A stretch of DNA of 64,000 nucleotides from JAZDEY01 sp043808325 [NCBI: Candidatus Eiseniibacteriota bacterium]. Its GTDB lineage: Bacteria; Arandabacterota; Arandabacteria; Arandabacterales. The stretch covers positions 1 through 64,000 of the forward strand of contig JAZDEY010000068.1 of NCBI GenBank assembly GCA_043808325.1, given 5' to 3'. Both the position numbers and the translations under genes were made by a program. This document shows, in pieces, positions 44,419 through 52,609 of this stretch. The notes under the pieces were generated by a model. That model was not told where the DNA came from, did not search any database, and saw only the letters and a program-made list of their open reading frames with translations. How positions within the stretch are numbered: the first letter of the stretch is position 1; each line of letters starts with the position of its first letter.

Positions 44419-44694
44419 TCAGTCCTGGGTGAGCATCGTATCTTCAAGAGCTTCGTCGGGTCTCGGGATAACGTGAGCACTCACAAGTTCGCCGACCTTC
44501 TGGGCCGCTCTGGCACCCGCCTCAACAGCTGCCATGACCGCTCCGACATCTCCACGCACCAGAACCGTAACGTAGCCGCCCCCGATCTTCTCATACTTCG
44601 TCAGCTGGACCTGCGCCGTCTTGACCATCGCATCCGCAGCTTCCACGGCAGCCACAAAACCCTTGGTTTCTATCTTGCCAAGAGCCTCCGGCAA
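44419..44694 (-). CDS. BMC hexameric shell protein (copy 1)
   Basis: 91 residues from TTG 44694 after GGAGG. Canonical BMC domain: [20 protein letters not shown] in part, pore KIGGGYVT (36-43), [17 protein letters not shown] and HVIPRP. It is about 65-70% alike to copy 2 by eye, so the pair arose by duplication. Being shortest and first of the shell genes it is the likely main facet protein. Confidence 0.94.
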   Translation of the reverse strand: MPEALGKIETKGFVAAVEAADAMVKTAQVQLTKYEKIGGGYVTVLVRGDVGAVMAAVEAGARAAQKVGELVSAHVIPRPDEALEDTMLTQD

Positions 44695-44725
44695 GGCAAA
44701 CCACCTCCTCAGCTTACACCATGTG

Positions 44726-45382
44726 CTACACTATGATCTCAGCAAAACAGCCTGTATCTACCCCGGAAGCGTTAGCATCGTCAGTATCTACGTGAAAGTC
44801 AAGCACAAATCCATCGCCTGCTCTGATGATAACGTTCTCGAAGGTCACTGCCCTCACTCCTGCCACTCGAGCTCTCATCACCTGACCGTCTCGGAGTCCG
44901 AATCTGGCAGCATCGTCGCTGCTCATGTGTACATGACGGGTGGTGCGGATCGCTCCCTCTCTGAGAACCACGGTACCGGCTGGACCGACAACTGTGACCC
45001 CCGGGGTACCCTCGAGATCCCCGGTTCTTCTCACCGGCAGATCAATCCCAAGCCTCAGGCCGTCACTGCGCGCAAGCTCGACCTGGGTGAATCGCCGCAA
45101 GGGCCCTAGAAGGCGCACCCTCTCTATGGCTCGGCCGTTTGGTCCTACCAGGGTCACGGTCTCACGGGCAGCAAACTCGCCCACCTGGGTCAAGGGGCGG
45201 TCAACCCCGAGTTCGAAGCCCTTGCCGAAGAGGCCTTCGAGCACCTCCCGCGTGAGGTGCAAGTGACGGCCGGACACTCCGAGGGGGACAATAATCTTGC
45301 CTTCAAGGTCATGTTGGCCAATCCTTGCCTTGACGCGCCGGGCGATCTCATCGGTCAGTCTTCCTATGTCAAGGTCTTCCAT
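44726..45382 (-). CDS. pduL: Phosphate acyltransferase PduL
   Basis: 218 residues from ATG 45382. Converts acyl-CoA and phosphate to acyl phosphate and free CoA, recycling CoA inside the compartment. Two zinc-binding segments VSGRHLHLT (His40, His42) and TRHVHMS (His150, His152) define the family. The first 22 residues ([20 protein letters not shown]) are an amphipathic helix like the PduL encapsulation peptide, so the lumenal form is expected. It is the first gene behind the operon promoter. The acyl-phosphate would yield ATP by a kinase not found in the window. Confidence 0.93.
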   Translation of the reverse strand: MEDLDIGRLTDEIARRVKARIGQHDLEGKIIVPLGVSGRHLHLTREVLEGLFGKGFELGVDRPLTQVGEFAARETVTLVGPNGRAIERVRLLGPLRRFTQVELARSDGLRLGIDLPVRRTGDLEGTPGVTVVGPAGTVVLREGAIRTTRHVHMSSDDAARFGLRDGQVMRARVAGVRAVTFENVIIRAGDGFVLDFHVDTDDANASGVDTGCFAEIIV

Positions 45383-45450
45383 CGGCTCGGAACCTCGGTG
45401 GCCGGGGGTAACCGCAGGAGCGGCCCGCGGTCTTGCTGCACAATGCGAAG

Positions 45451-45480
45451 AAGGTAACAGATTGATTCGGAGGGTGTCAA
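45451..45480 (-). promoter_or_regulatory. Promoter of the BMC operon
   Basis: TTGACA (45480-45475), 18-base spacer, TACCTT (45456-45451; matches T1, A2, T6). The predicted start is about 60 bases before pduL. No operator or dedicated regulator gene is seen. Between 45481 and 45832 I find no supported gene. Confidence 0.6.
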
Positions 45481-45832
45481 TCGGAATGATCTGGCTGGCA
45501 AGCACAAGTGGAGTTCCCCACTGCAATGCCGTGCGCGAGGCAATCGTGAAACTCGTCGCTCATTTTCTTAGGAGATCAGCCCACGACCTGGCAGATCACG
45601 AGCATAGCAGGGAACTCCATTTGCGCTGTCTATTCAGTTGTCGCTCAAGTCAATGTGCAATCGCTATGCCATCATTTCCGAGAAGTTCCCCGGGTTCACG
45701 GCTGAGGCCCCGATCCACGCAATCGGCAGACTAATGAGTTGACAACTACGGAGTTGCGGATCGCGCGCCGCGGGCTATCGCTTGGGACGGATCGGGAATG
45801 CCGGCGTCGTGGGCGAGCGCGCTGCCCGCAAT

Positions 45833-45931
45833 TTGGGGCAAACCCCCCAATCAGGTGGGATTAATTCCTCAGTCTAAAGATTCCATTGGCCTCTGCGGGG
45901 CAGCTCCCGAGGCAAGCCCTTCCCAATGGAA
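45833..45931. repeat. Inverted repeats downstream of the corrinoid-activator gene
   Basis: Two hairpins in the gene-free stretch. TTGGGG (45833-45838) pairs with CCCCAA (45845-45850). TTCCATTGG (45881-45889) pairs perfectly with CCAATGGAA (45923-45931), enclosing an inner CCTC/GAGG pair. The larger one begins 12 bases after the stop of the upstream minus-strand gene, so it may end or protect that mRNA, but no T-run follows. Confidence 0.45.
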
Positions 45932-45942
45932 GAGGGCCGGGA

Positions 45943-47784
45943 TCAGCGCCGCAGATGGGGAAACCCCATGGAGCCGTAGAATTCGTCTTTGAATTCGGGG
46001 CGTGAGAAAAGCTCGACATGCTCCGCACTTGCGGCGATCTCCTTTGCGTCACGGCGAGCCCGGTCTGAGACCAACAAGATCTTGGCCCCTTCAATCGCTG
46101 AGTTGCCTATCACTCTGATCCTTGCCTTGACGTCCGGAGGAACCAGTCCGATCGCCCGGATGCTTGCGGGCTTGAGGGCCGAACCGAAACTCCCGGCGAT
46201 CAGAACCTCACTGATCTCATTCATCCTGACCCCAACGGCGTTCGTGAGCACCCTGATGCCCGCGCTCAGGGCTGCCTTGCCAAGCTGAACCTCCCGCACG
46301 TCACCTTGCCTCAAGGTAATCAGCGGCTTGCGGCACAGCGTGAATTCACGCCCGCGCTCGCTCTCGAGAATCCTCTCGGCAAGGGCCGGGTTCCTGACTT
46401 CCTCCCTTGTTCTCATCCTGCCTGTGGGCTCGATCACGCCGACGCGCACCATCTCGGCGACCGCCGCCAGCAGCCCCGAGCCGCACAATCCCACCGGACT
46501 CCCGCCGCCGATGCACTTGAGCACCACACCACCCCGGCTTATCTTCACATCCTCAATTGCACCGGCTATGGCCCGTACCCCGGCGCTTATGCGCTCACCC
46601 TCGAAGGCCGGGCCGGCGGCAGTCGAGCACGCGGCAATCCTGCCACACCACGCAAGCACGATCTCGCCGTTGGTCCCAAGGTCCACGGCCACAACCGGCC
46701 GCTTACGCTTATGAAGAGACTGCGAAACGATCAGGGCCACCAAGTCTCCCCCCACGAAGCCGCCTATCACGGGAGGCATCACCAGCCGGCAGTGGGGATG
46801 GGCCTTGATACCTATTCGTGACGCAAGCGTCTCCGTTGAAGAGACGATCCGCGCCCTATACGGAGCGACCCCGAGATCAGCAGGAGACAAGCCCACCAGG
46901 ATGTGTTGCATCGCCGTGTTACCGACGGCACTGCAAATATAGATCATCCCTCGATCGACTCTGAGCTTGCGAACGAGCTCATCGATGAGGCCATTGACCA
47001 GGTTTACGATCTCCAGGTGCAGCATCTCGAGCCCGCCCGGCCTCTTCGAGAATCTGATGCGCGAGATAACATCGTCCCCGTGCGCAACCTGGGGATTGAT
47101 TGTTGATGCCACCCCAAGCTCCCTGCCGGTCGCGAGGTCGACAAGGGAGCACACCACCGTATTGGTTCCCACATCGACCGCGATACCGTAGCACTGCCGA
47201 GACGTGTCCCCCGCCTCAAAACCGACAATTTCGTCCTTGATCGCAACCACCGTCGCATTGGAGTGAAGGCCAAGTCTCCACTGGTGGTCCGTGCGAAGAG
47301 CCGCATCCATCAGGCCGGGATCGGTCATGCTGAGGGCTATATCTTCGACGCTGATCCCATAGTCATCTTCCAGAACACGCATCGAGTCTCGTCTTCGCTT
47401 GCCCAAGAAGACCTTGATGATGCTGGGGCGGAATCGATAGGAACCTGAGGTCACACCCCGCGCCGCGATTCTTTGGATGGAGATCCGCGATGAGGGTGGG
47501 ATCGTGACCACCACATCGCCTTCAATCCTCGCGAAGCAGGCGAGCCGCCCTCCTCTAGGGCACGACGGAAGCTTGCGTTTTTCTTCCTCGGCAGGCTTTG
47601 CGACCTTGCCCTTGACGTAGACGAGGCACCGGCCGCATCTGCCGTGACCGCCGCAGGGCATCGAGATCGGGATTGAGGCCGCAAACAGCGCATCCTTGAC
47701 CGTGGATCCCGAGACCACCCAGGCCTCTTTGGAGTCGGGCTTAAAGGCCACTCTAACCGACTGCTTGTCCAACTGGTCCTTCAA
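45943..47784 (-). CDS. [2Fe-2S]-ASKHA protein, corrinoid reductive activator (RACE/DUF4445) family
   Basis: 613 residues from TTG 47784. N-terminal plant-type [2Fe-2S] domain with Cys44, Cys50, Cys53 and Cys83 (PCGGHGRCGRC), a linker, then a two-lobed ASKHA ATPase: YGIAVDVGTNT near 198 and VVAVDLGTNGEIVL near 366, with GGFVGGDL and IAGSFGSAL. Family members use ATP to drive one-electron reduction of inactive Co(II) corrinoid proteins. No corrinoid protein or methyltransferase is in the window; the nearest metabolic neighbours are the BMC genes. It might instead serve an enzyme encoded elsewhere. Confidence 0.88.
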   Translation of the reverse strand: MKDQLDKQSVRVAFKPDSKEAWVVSGSTVKDALFAASIPISMPCGGHGRCGRCLVYVKGKVAKPAEEEKRKLPSCPRGGRLACFARIEGDVVVTIPPSSRISIQRIAARGVTSGSYRFRPSIIKVFLGKRRRDSMRVLEDDYGISVEDIALSMTDPGLMDAALRTDHQWRLGLHSNATVVAIKDEIVGFEAGDTSRQCYGIAVDVGTNTVVCSLVDLATGRELGVASTINPQVAHGDDVISRIRFSKRPGGLEMLHLEIVNLVNGLIDELVRKLRVDRGMIYICSAVGNTAMQHILVGLSPADLGVAPYRARIVSSTETLASRIGIKAHPHCRLVMPPVIGGFVGGDLVALIVSQSLHKRKRPVVAVDLGTNGEIVLAWCGRIAACSTAAGPAFEGERISAGVRAIAGAIEDVKISRGGVVLKCIGGGSPVGLCGSGLLAAVAEMVRVGVIEPTGRMRTREEVRNPALAERILESERGREFTLCRKPLITLRQGDVREVQLGKAALSAGIRVLTNAVGVRMNEISEVLIAGSFGSALKPASIRAIGLVPPDVKARIRVIGNSAIEGAKILLVSDRARRDAKEIAASAEHVELFSRPEFKDEFYGSMGFPHLRR

Positions 47785-47859
47785 CCTGCCGGTCCCTCCA
47801 TCTCACGTCTCCGTGCCCGCTCCGCGAAATCAGTTCTCCTCGAATACCATAACACCATA

Positions 47860-49626
47860 CTACGGTCTCGGTACCTCCAGGGGCTGAGCTCGATGCAGGA
47901 GCAGCCAGTCGGCGTTTTCCGCCAGGGCTTCCTTTCCCAGCTCCAGGAGAATCGCCTGAGCCCGCGCGAGATCGCCTCTCGCCAGCAGGTCAACCAGCCG
48001 TGTGTGCGCGTACCTGAACACCGGGGCCATCCGCCCGTATTGTCTGGCCTGTTCCGACAGCACGGTCTTCTCGGCGTATCCGTACAAGGCCGCAGCCGCA
48101 GCCAGCAGCATCCCGATTGCGACCACCGTGATACGGTAGATGCTCCCGATGGGATAACTCGCAGGTCCGGCGAAAAATGACCAGGACCGCCACAGTCCGA
48201 ACGGGAGCAAGGCGAGCACCCCACTCGCAAGAAACAGCCAATTGCTCAGAGACTTGAGTCTCCCGAATCCCAGCGCATTGGCGGGAGTCTTCCTCTCGAA
48301 GAAATCTCTCTGCCCGGCCACCCAGCAGTCCGCAACAATCCTCAGACGATCGGCCGCAGGGCTGACGCGGGGCCAGCATGGCAGGGTCCAGCCCCTTACC
48401 GCGAAACGAATCCATTGGAGCTCTCCCCTGTGTTTCAGGAGATAATGATCCGACACATTCTGGTCGATTGCCGCAAGCCCCCAGAAGAGCTGAACCCGCA
48501 TCGCTTCGGCCAGGGCTCTATAATCCTCGTGTTTGGTCTCATAGCCGGCGCCTCTCGCGGCCGAATACCAGACCCAACCCAGGGCCAGGATCAACGGATA
48601 AAGAAGGAGAAGACCGGGGGAACGGTATGTTTCAGCATTGAGCTGCAGGATGACAAAAGCCGCCAAGACTATCAAGAACAGGGCTCTTATCGTCCGTACT
48701 CTCCGAGTCCTGTACCTCGAAGCCAGAGTATCGGCAACAGCATAGCAACTCAGAAGCCCGGCGCAAGGTTCCCCCAGGAGGTCCGCATGTTGCGGCGGCA
48801 CCGCCCGGCGCTTGTTGCCATCAATCTCGCCCCTCAGCTTGGGGTGAAGACCCCTGACGTCTCTGTTATAGATGCTGGTCTCCCTGGCGATCCCCCGATA
48901 GAGCTCCGCGGCGTGCGCTTCGCTTCCCCAGTCCTCCGGATATAGTATCGTGACCGAGTACAGATCACGCGCCGGTTCAGGGTTGCTGAGTCTCGGTACC
49001 ATGAGGTGATACGTCAGCCCGCCCTCAGGTTGGTGAAGCGAATTCGGCCGCTCGGCAAATGCGTCTGGAAGGCCGAAGCGCCTGAGTCTTATGACGTGCC
49101 CTGTCCCGCCGCTCTTTCCCAGGTCGACGCCGTCCCACAAGGCAATCAAGATCTGGGAGTGGCGCGCAATGTAGTCACCCAGGCGGCCGTACTGCATATC
49201 GCGGGGCATTCCGGGCGCGGCGATATCGGCCGGCGTATTGCCTTCGACCAACGGTAGCTCGAAGCTATGCGCCGCACTACCGAGCAAGTCGTCGAATTCG
49301 GTTTGAGACTCAGGGGTTCCGAAATCGTGCCGGTATTGCGCGATCGGCATTGGAAACGTAACCACCAGCTTGGCATCGAATTCCAGGGCTATCCTGGCCA
49401 CGACCCTGTCTGCTCCCTCTGCCAGGGCCGAGAGCACAATCATGGGCGAACCGTCGTGCATCCGCCGAAGATCCTCAAATACCTTGCGCAGTGCCGCCTC
49501 AATCGCCGGTATGGTTTCCGGCACGAGATCCCTATGGCCTGCGACTCCGACCACAAGGGGAATCAACACGCTGTCAATCTCAGGCGGGTGCATTGCCCTG
49601 CGGCAATCATTATGGTTTACGGTCAT
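47860..49626 (-). CDS. SLOG-like domain protein with four C-terminal membrane helices
   Basis: About 588 residues from ATG 49626 (ATG 49593 is also possible; the frame open to 49800 runs across tRNA-Ala and is rejected). Residues 12-170 look like a SLOG-type Rossmann nucleotide-sensing domain: PLVVGVAGHRDL, IVLSALAEGADRVV, LVVTFPMPIAQYRHDF and ILIALWDG. The middle is polar. Two hydrophobic hairpins follow (about 305-345 and 485-550), flanked by charged helices, like SLATT-type membrane effectors. SLOG plus SLATT proteins were proposed as nucleotide-activated conflict effectors that permeabilise membranes. No cyclase or nuclease partner is adjacent. Assignment is by pattern, not by search. Confidence 0.6.
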   Translation of the reverse strand: MTVNHNDCRRAMHPPEIDSVLIPLVVGVAGHRDLVPETIPAIEAALRKVFEDLRRMHDGSPMIVLSALAEGADRVVARIALEFDAKLVVTFPMPIAQYRHDFGTPESQTEFDDLLGSAAHSFELPLVEGNTPADIAAPGMPRDMQYGRLGDYIARHSQILIALWDGVDLGKSGGTGHVIRLRRFGLPDAFAERPNSLHQPEGGLTYHLMVPRLSNPEPARDLYSVTILYPEDWGSEAHAAELYRGIARETSIYNRDVRGLHPKLRGEIDGNKRRAVPPQHADLLGEPCAGLLSCYAVADTLASRYRTRRVRTIRALFLIVLAAFVILQLNAETYRSPGLLLLYPLILALGWVWYSAARGAGYETKHEDYRALAEAMRVQLFWGLAAIDQNVSDHYLLKHRGELQWIRFAVRGWTLPCWPRVSPAADRLRIVADCWVAGQRDFFERKTPANALGFGRLKSLSNWLFLASGVLALLPFGLWRSWSFFAGPASYPIGSIYRITVVAIGMLLAAAAALYGYAEKTVLSEQARQYGRMAPVFRYAHTRLVDLLARGDLARAQAILLELGKEALAENADWLLLHRAQPLEVPRP

Positions 49627-49663
49627 ACCGGTATCATCGCCGGGCAAACATAAGGAAAATAAC

Positions 49664-49739
49664 TGGTGGAGCTGACGGGAGTCGAACCCGTGACCCTTTG
49701 TCTGCCAGACAAATGCTCTCCCAACTGAGCTACAGCCCC
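49664..49739 (-). tRNA. tRNA-Ala (GGC)
   Basis: 76 bases with encoded CCA. Acceptor GGGGCTG/CAGCTCC contains the G3:U70 pair that identifies alanine tRNAs. Anticodon stem TTTGT/ACAAA, loop CTGGCAG with anticodon GGC. T arm has GGTTCGACTCC. It lies 38 bases upstream of the SLOG-like gene. Confidence 0.96.
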
Positions 49740-49766
49740 ACCCAAACCACGATCGTCTTTGCAAGC

Positions 49767-49794
49767 AATATAGCAGAGATCGGTCTAGAGTCAA
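49767..49794 (-). promoter_or_regulatory. Promoter of tRNA-Ala
   Basis: TTGACT (49794-49789), 16-base spacer, TATATT (49772-49767). About 27 bases before the tRNA 5' end. Confidence 0.65.
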
Positions 49795-49829
49795 TAACAA
49801 ACCAGGGTCTGCCGCGGACTGCAGCCCCC

Positions 49830-49858
49830 TTGACAGCCGGGAAGCCCGGCAATACTAT
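49830..49858 (+). promoter_or_regulatory. Promoter of tRNA-Leu, spacer with inverted repeat
   Basis: TTGACA (49830-49835), 17-base spacer, TACTAT (49853-49858). The spacer is almost wholly GCCGGG-AAG-CCCGGC, a perfect six-base inverted repeat that could be a regulator site or chance in GC-rich DNA. The tRNA starts 9 bases after the -10. Confidence 0.7.
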
Positions 49859-49867
49859 TGGTTGGGT

Positions 49868-49956
49868 GCCGGAGTGGTGAAACTGGCAGACACAGTGGAC
49901 TCAAAATCCACCGGGCCTTACAGCTCATGTCGGTTCAAATCCGACCTCCGGCACCA
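49868..49956 (+). tRNA. tRNA-Leu (CAA)
   Basis: 89 bases with encoded CCA, class II with a long variable arm. Acceptor GCCGGAG/CTCCGGC is fully paired. Anticodon stem GTGGA/TCCAC, loop CTCAAAA with anticodon CAA (UUG codons). T arm GTCGGTTCAAATCCGAC. Confidence 0.96.
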
Positions 49957-50006
49957 TTTGCTCGACCGGTCCGTTGCTCAGCGTGCGTCAGACTGGGGGA
50001 AGCCAG

Positions 50007-51083
50007 ATGCCAAAGGTCGCCGTGCTCAAGACCAAGCCCGAAAGCGTTCTCGAGGATTTCTCGCGTCTCATGCGGATGGCCGATTACGCCGAGGCTCTGC
50101 CACGGGATAGCGAGGTGGCGCTCAAGATAAACATCTCCTGGCATCACTGGTATCCCGCGACATCGACCACTCCCTGGCAGCTGGAGGGCGTCATCAAGAC
50201 CCTGCTGGCAGACGGTTACCCTAAGGAGAAGATCTACGGAGCCCACAACCGCACCGTGGTCGTCAGCGCCAGGAAGGGCGAGATCGCGAACAAGCACAAA
50301 CAGGTGCTCGACAAGTACGGGATCAGAAACGTCCACCTTTACGAGGGCGAGCAATGGGTCCGGTATGAACCCAAGCACAAGATGCTGGTGCTCGACTCGA
50401 TCTACCCGGAAGGCATCCATATACCCAAGCGCTTGATCGGCTCGGGCATCATTCATCTTCCGACGATGAAGACACACGTCTTCACCACCATGACCGGAGC
50501 TATGAAAAACGCTTTCGGTGGGCTGCTTCATGAGAAGCGGCACTGGACCCATTCGGTGATCCACGAGACCCTGGTCGATCTGCTTGCTATTCAGCAGGAG
50601 ATTCACCCGGGCATTTTCGCGGTGATGGACGGCACGTTCGCCGGCGACGGCCCCGGCCCCAGATGCATGCGGCCTTATGAAAAAGATCTGATTCTGGCTT
50701 CGAGCGATCAGGTCGCGATAGATGCAATCGCGGCCAAGATAATGGGTTTCGACCCGCTCAAGCTCAAGTTCATCAGACTCGCTCACGAGCAGGGCCTCGG
50801 GTGTGGAGACCCCAGAGAGATCGAGGTAGTCGGGGAGGACATCTCAGGCTTGAACTTCGGCTTCAAGTGCTCCACCAGTACCTTCGCCAGCAGAGGTCAG
50901 CGGGCGATCTACTGGGGACCGCTTAAGCCGCTTGAGAAGCTGCTGCTCCGCACCGCAATAACCCCGTGGTCCTATGCGGCTTCAATCATCTATCATGACA
51001 TCTACTGGTACAACTGCATCGGCAGGAGCAGGGTCAAGCAGGCGCTCAATACCAAGTGGGGGAAACTCTTCCTCAGCTATTAG
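50007..51083 (+). CDS. DUF362 domain protein without ferredoxin domain
   Basis: 358 residues from ATG 50007, with GGGGGAAG before it. DUF362 core: ALKINISWHHWYP, TMKTHVFTTMTGAMKNAFGG in part, and VAIDAIAAKIMGFDPL. Unlike the protein at 2228-3328 it lacks any ferredoxin Cys cluster. The C-terminal 90 residues, with several aromatic residues, are not part of the usual domain. The function is unknown. It may be cotranscribed with tRNA-Leu, 50 bases upstream, and its stop overlaps the convergent CpXC gene by 11 bases. Confidence 0.8.
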   Translation: MPKVAVLKTKPESVLEDFSRLMRMADYAEALPRDSEVALKINISWHHWYPATSTTPWQLEGVIKTLLADGYPKEKIYGAHNRTVVVSARKGEIANKHKQVLDKYGIRNVHLYEGEQWVRYEPKHKMLVLDSIYPEGIHIPKRLIGSGIIHLPTMKTHVFTTMTGAMKNAFGGLLHEKRHWTHSVIHETLVDLLAIQQEIHPGIFAVMDGTFAGDGPGPRCMRPYEKDLILASSDQVAIDAIAAKIMGFDPLKLKFIRLAHEQGLGCGDPREIEVVGEDISGLNFGFKCSTSTFASRGQRAIYWGPLKPLEKLLLRTAITPWSYAASIIYHDIYWYNCIGRSRVKQALNTKWGKLFLSY

Positions 51084-51513
51084 CCTTCTCAATCCTATTG
51101 CGACCGGTTGTGCCTTGGGCCTGCTTTGACTTGAGATAGCCAACCAAGGCATCCATTCCAAAGAGTATCATCGTCTTGTAGCTGCCCGTGATCGCGTTTC
51201 TGACCTTGGCCGGCATCGTGGCACTGATCCTCTCCCACATCGCCATGACCTCAGATTCTATATGGGCCGTATCCTCTGCGCTGTGTGCCGGGTATACCCA
51301 TATCCATTCACCCTGTTCCATATCGTGATAGAGAAACGGCACCTCGACGTGAAACCGCGCGCCGCAGGCAGGGCACCGCACCAGGTTCATGGTGCCGTCG
51401 AGAACCGACTTGCGGAGGTCGGGACTTGCGGTAATGTTGGCGCTTTGCCACACCCAGGCCTTGAAGCTGTGCCCGCAGGCACAGGTTATGTCCATATCGC
51501 TTCCTGCCGACAT
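51073..51513 (-). CDS. CpXC-domain protein
   Basis: 146 residues. CACGHSF (Cys11, Cys13) and CPACGARFHVEVPF (Cys47, Cys50) make a zinc-ribbon-like CpXC fold, followed by FLYHDMEQ and a helical C-terminus. The domain is common in uncharacterised bacterial proteins; no role is known. A GAGGAGGACAG site precedes ATG 51513. Confidence 0.75.
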   Translation of the reverse strand: MSAGSDMDITCACGHSFKAWVWQSANITASPDLRKSVLDGTMNLVRCPACGARFHVEVPFLYHDMEQGEWIWVYPAHSAEDTAHIESEVMAMWERISATMPAKVRNAITGSYKTMILFGMDALVGYLKSKQAQGTTGRNRIEKANS

Positions 51514-51559
51514 GCGCTGTCCTCCTCAACCCCTCCTCAACCTGCTGCATCCACACCTA

Positions 51560-51588
51560 AGCATAACTGCGGGTCGATCCATTTTCAA
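51560..51588 (-). promoter_or_regulatory. Promoter of the CpXC gene
   Basis: TTGAAA (51588-51583), 17-base spacer, TATGCT (51565-51560). About 45 bases before the ATG. Confidence 0.6.
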
Positions 51589-51703
51589 GACCCATCAGGC
51601 TGGATCAACATAGCGCCGGGGCTGACACCCGGCAATTGCGGGGGCGCACCCGCATCGCCTTCACGCCCTCGCCGGACGCCGCATTCTATTACCCTCAAAC
51701 AAC

Positions 51704-51732
51704 TTGACATTCGGCGCTCAATCTACGAGAAT
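51704..51732 (+). promoter_or_regulatory. Promoter of the cyclophilin (and possibly hydrogenase) genes
   Basis: TTGACA (51704-51709), 17-base spacer, GAGAAT (51727-51732; 4 of 6). The cyclophilin ATG follows 30 bases later behind AAGGAGGGGAG. The spacing of only 32 bases between cyclophilin and hydrogenase genes suggests a shared transcript. Confidence 0.55.
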
Positions 51733-51761
51733 TCTTTGGTTTACTTCGCAAGGAGGGGAGA

Positions 51762-52577
51762 ATGAAATTGAACGCGCTTCTCTTGATTGCCCTGGCACTT
51801 TCGTTTGTCATGGCAGGTTTCGCTACAGCCCAGACGGGTGACGATCAGACCACCAAGACACCCCCGGCAGAAACCAAGAGCGCCCCGGAGACCAAGGCCC
51901 CGGCAGACGCCAAAGGCACGGTCGAGGCCAAGATCAGCCCCAAGGCCGGCGCCAATCCGGTGGTGGTCCTCGAGACCGGCTACGGCAACATAAGGATCGA
52001 GCTTTTCAAGGACAAGGCTCCGATCTCAACGGACAACTTCCTTTCATACGTTAAGGAAGGTTATTTCGACAGCACCACCTTCCACCGGGTAGTGAAGAAT
52101 TTCGTGCTCCAGGCCGGCGGCATCAACGAGGCTATGTCGCAGAAGCCCGCGAAGCCCGGCATCAAGAACGAAGCCCTGAACGGCCTCAGTAACCTGCGCG
52201 GCACGCTTTCAATGGCGAGAACCAACGACATAGGGAGCGGCAGCTCCCATTTCTTCATCAACCTGGTCGATAACAAACGCCTCGACCATACCGGAGAGAC
52301 TCCCGACAAGTACGGCTACGCGGTCTTTGGGAAGGTGATCGAGGGCATGGACGTAGTGGACAAGATCGCTCAGGTTGAGGTCACCACGAAGGGCGGATAC
52401 CGGGACGTTCCCGTCAAGCCCGTAATCATAACCAAGGCACGGCTCGCCACGGCCGGCCCGGCAAAGGACGTCGAGAAGAAGGCCGAAGAGAAGCAGATCG
52501 AGGAAAAACAAACCGAAGAGAAGAAAATTCAAGAGAAGCAGATGGGCGAACCGGAGACCGGCAAACAGACTAAGTAG
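51762..52577 (+). CDS. Exported cyclophilin-type peptidyl-prolyl isomerase
   Basis: 271 residues. Signal peptide at 1-23, a Lys/Thr/Pro/Ala-rich linker to about 63, then a cyclophilin domain: IELFKDKAPISTDNFLSYV, FHRVVKNFVLQAGG (catalytic Arg and the FxxxQxGG box), GTLSMAR, SGSSHFFINL and YGYAVFGKVIEGMDVV. The last 40 residues are a highly charged Glu/Lys/Gln repeat likely to be helical. It would assist protein folding outside the cytoplasmic membrane. Confidence 0.92.
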   Translation: MKLNALLLIALALSFVMAGFATAQTGDDQTTKTPPAETKSAPETKAPADAKGTVEAKISPKAGANPVVVLETGYGNIRIELFKDKAPISTDNFLSYVKEGYFDSTTFHRVVKNFVLQAGGINEAMSQKPAKPGIKNEALNGLSNLRGTLSMARTNDIGSGSSHFFINLVDNKRLDHTGETPDKYGYAVFGKVIEGMDVVDKIAQVEVTTKGGYRDVPVKPVIITKARLATAGPAKDVEKKAEEKQIEEKQTEEKKIQEKQMGEPETGKQTK

Positions 52578-52609
52578 GAACAAACCATCTTATCCCGCGG
52601 AGGATAGGC

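Noticed and set aside
45297-45734. 145-codon plus-strand frame over the pduL start and promoter
   Set aside because: Antisense to pduL with no ribosome site or recognisable domain.
49627-49800. N-terminal extension of the SLOG-like protein
   Set aside because: It translates straight through tRNA-Ala.
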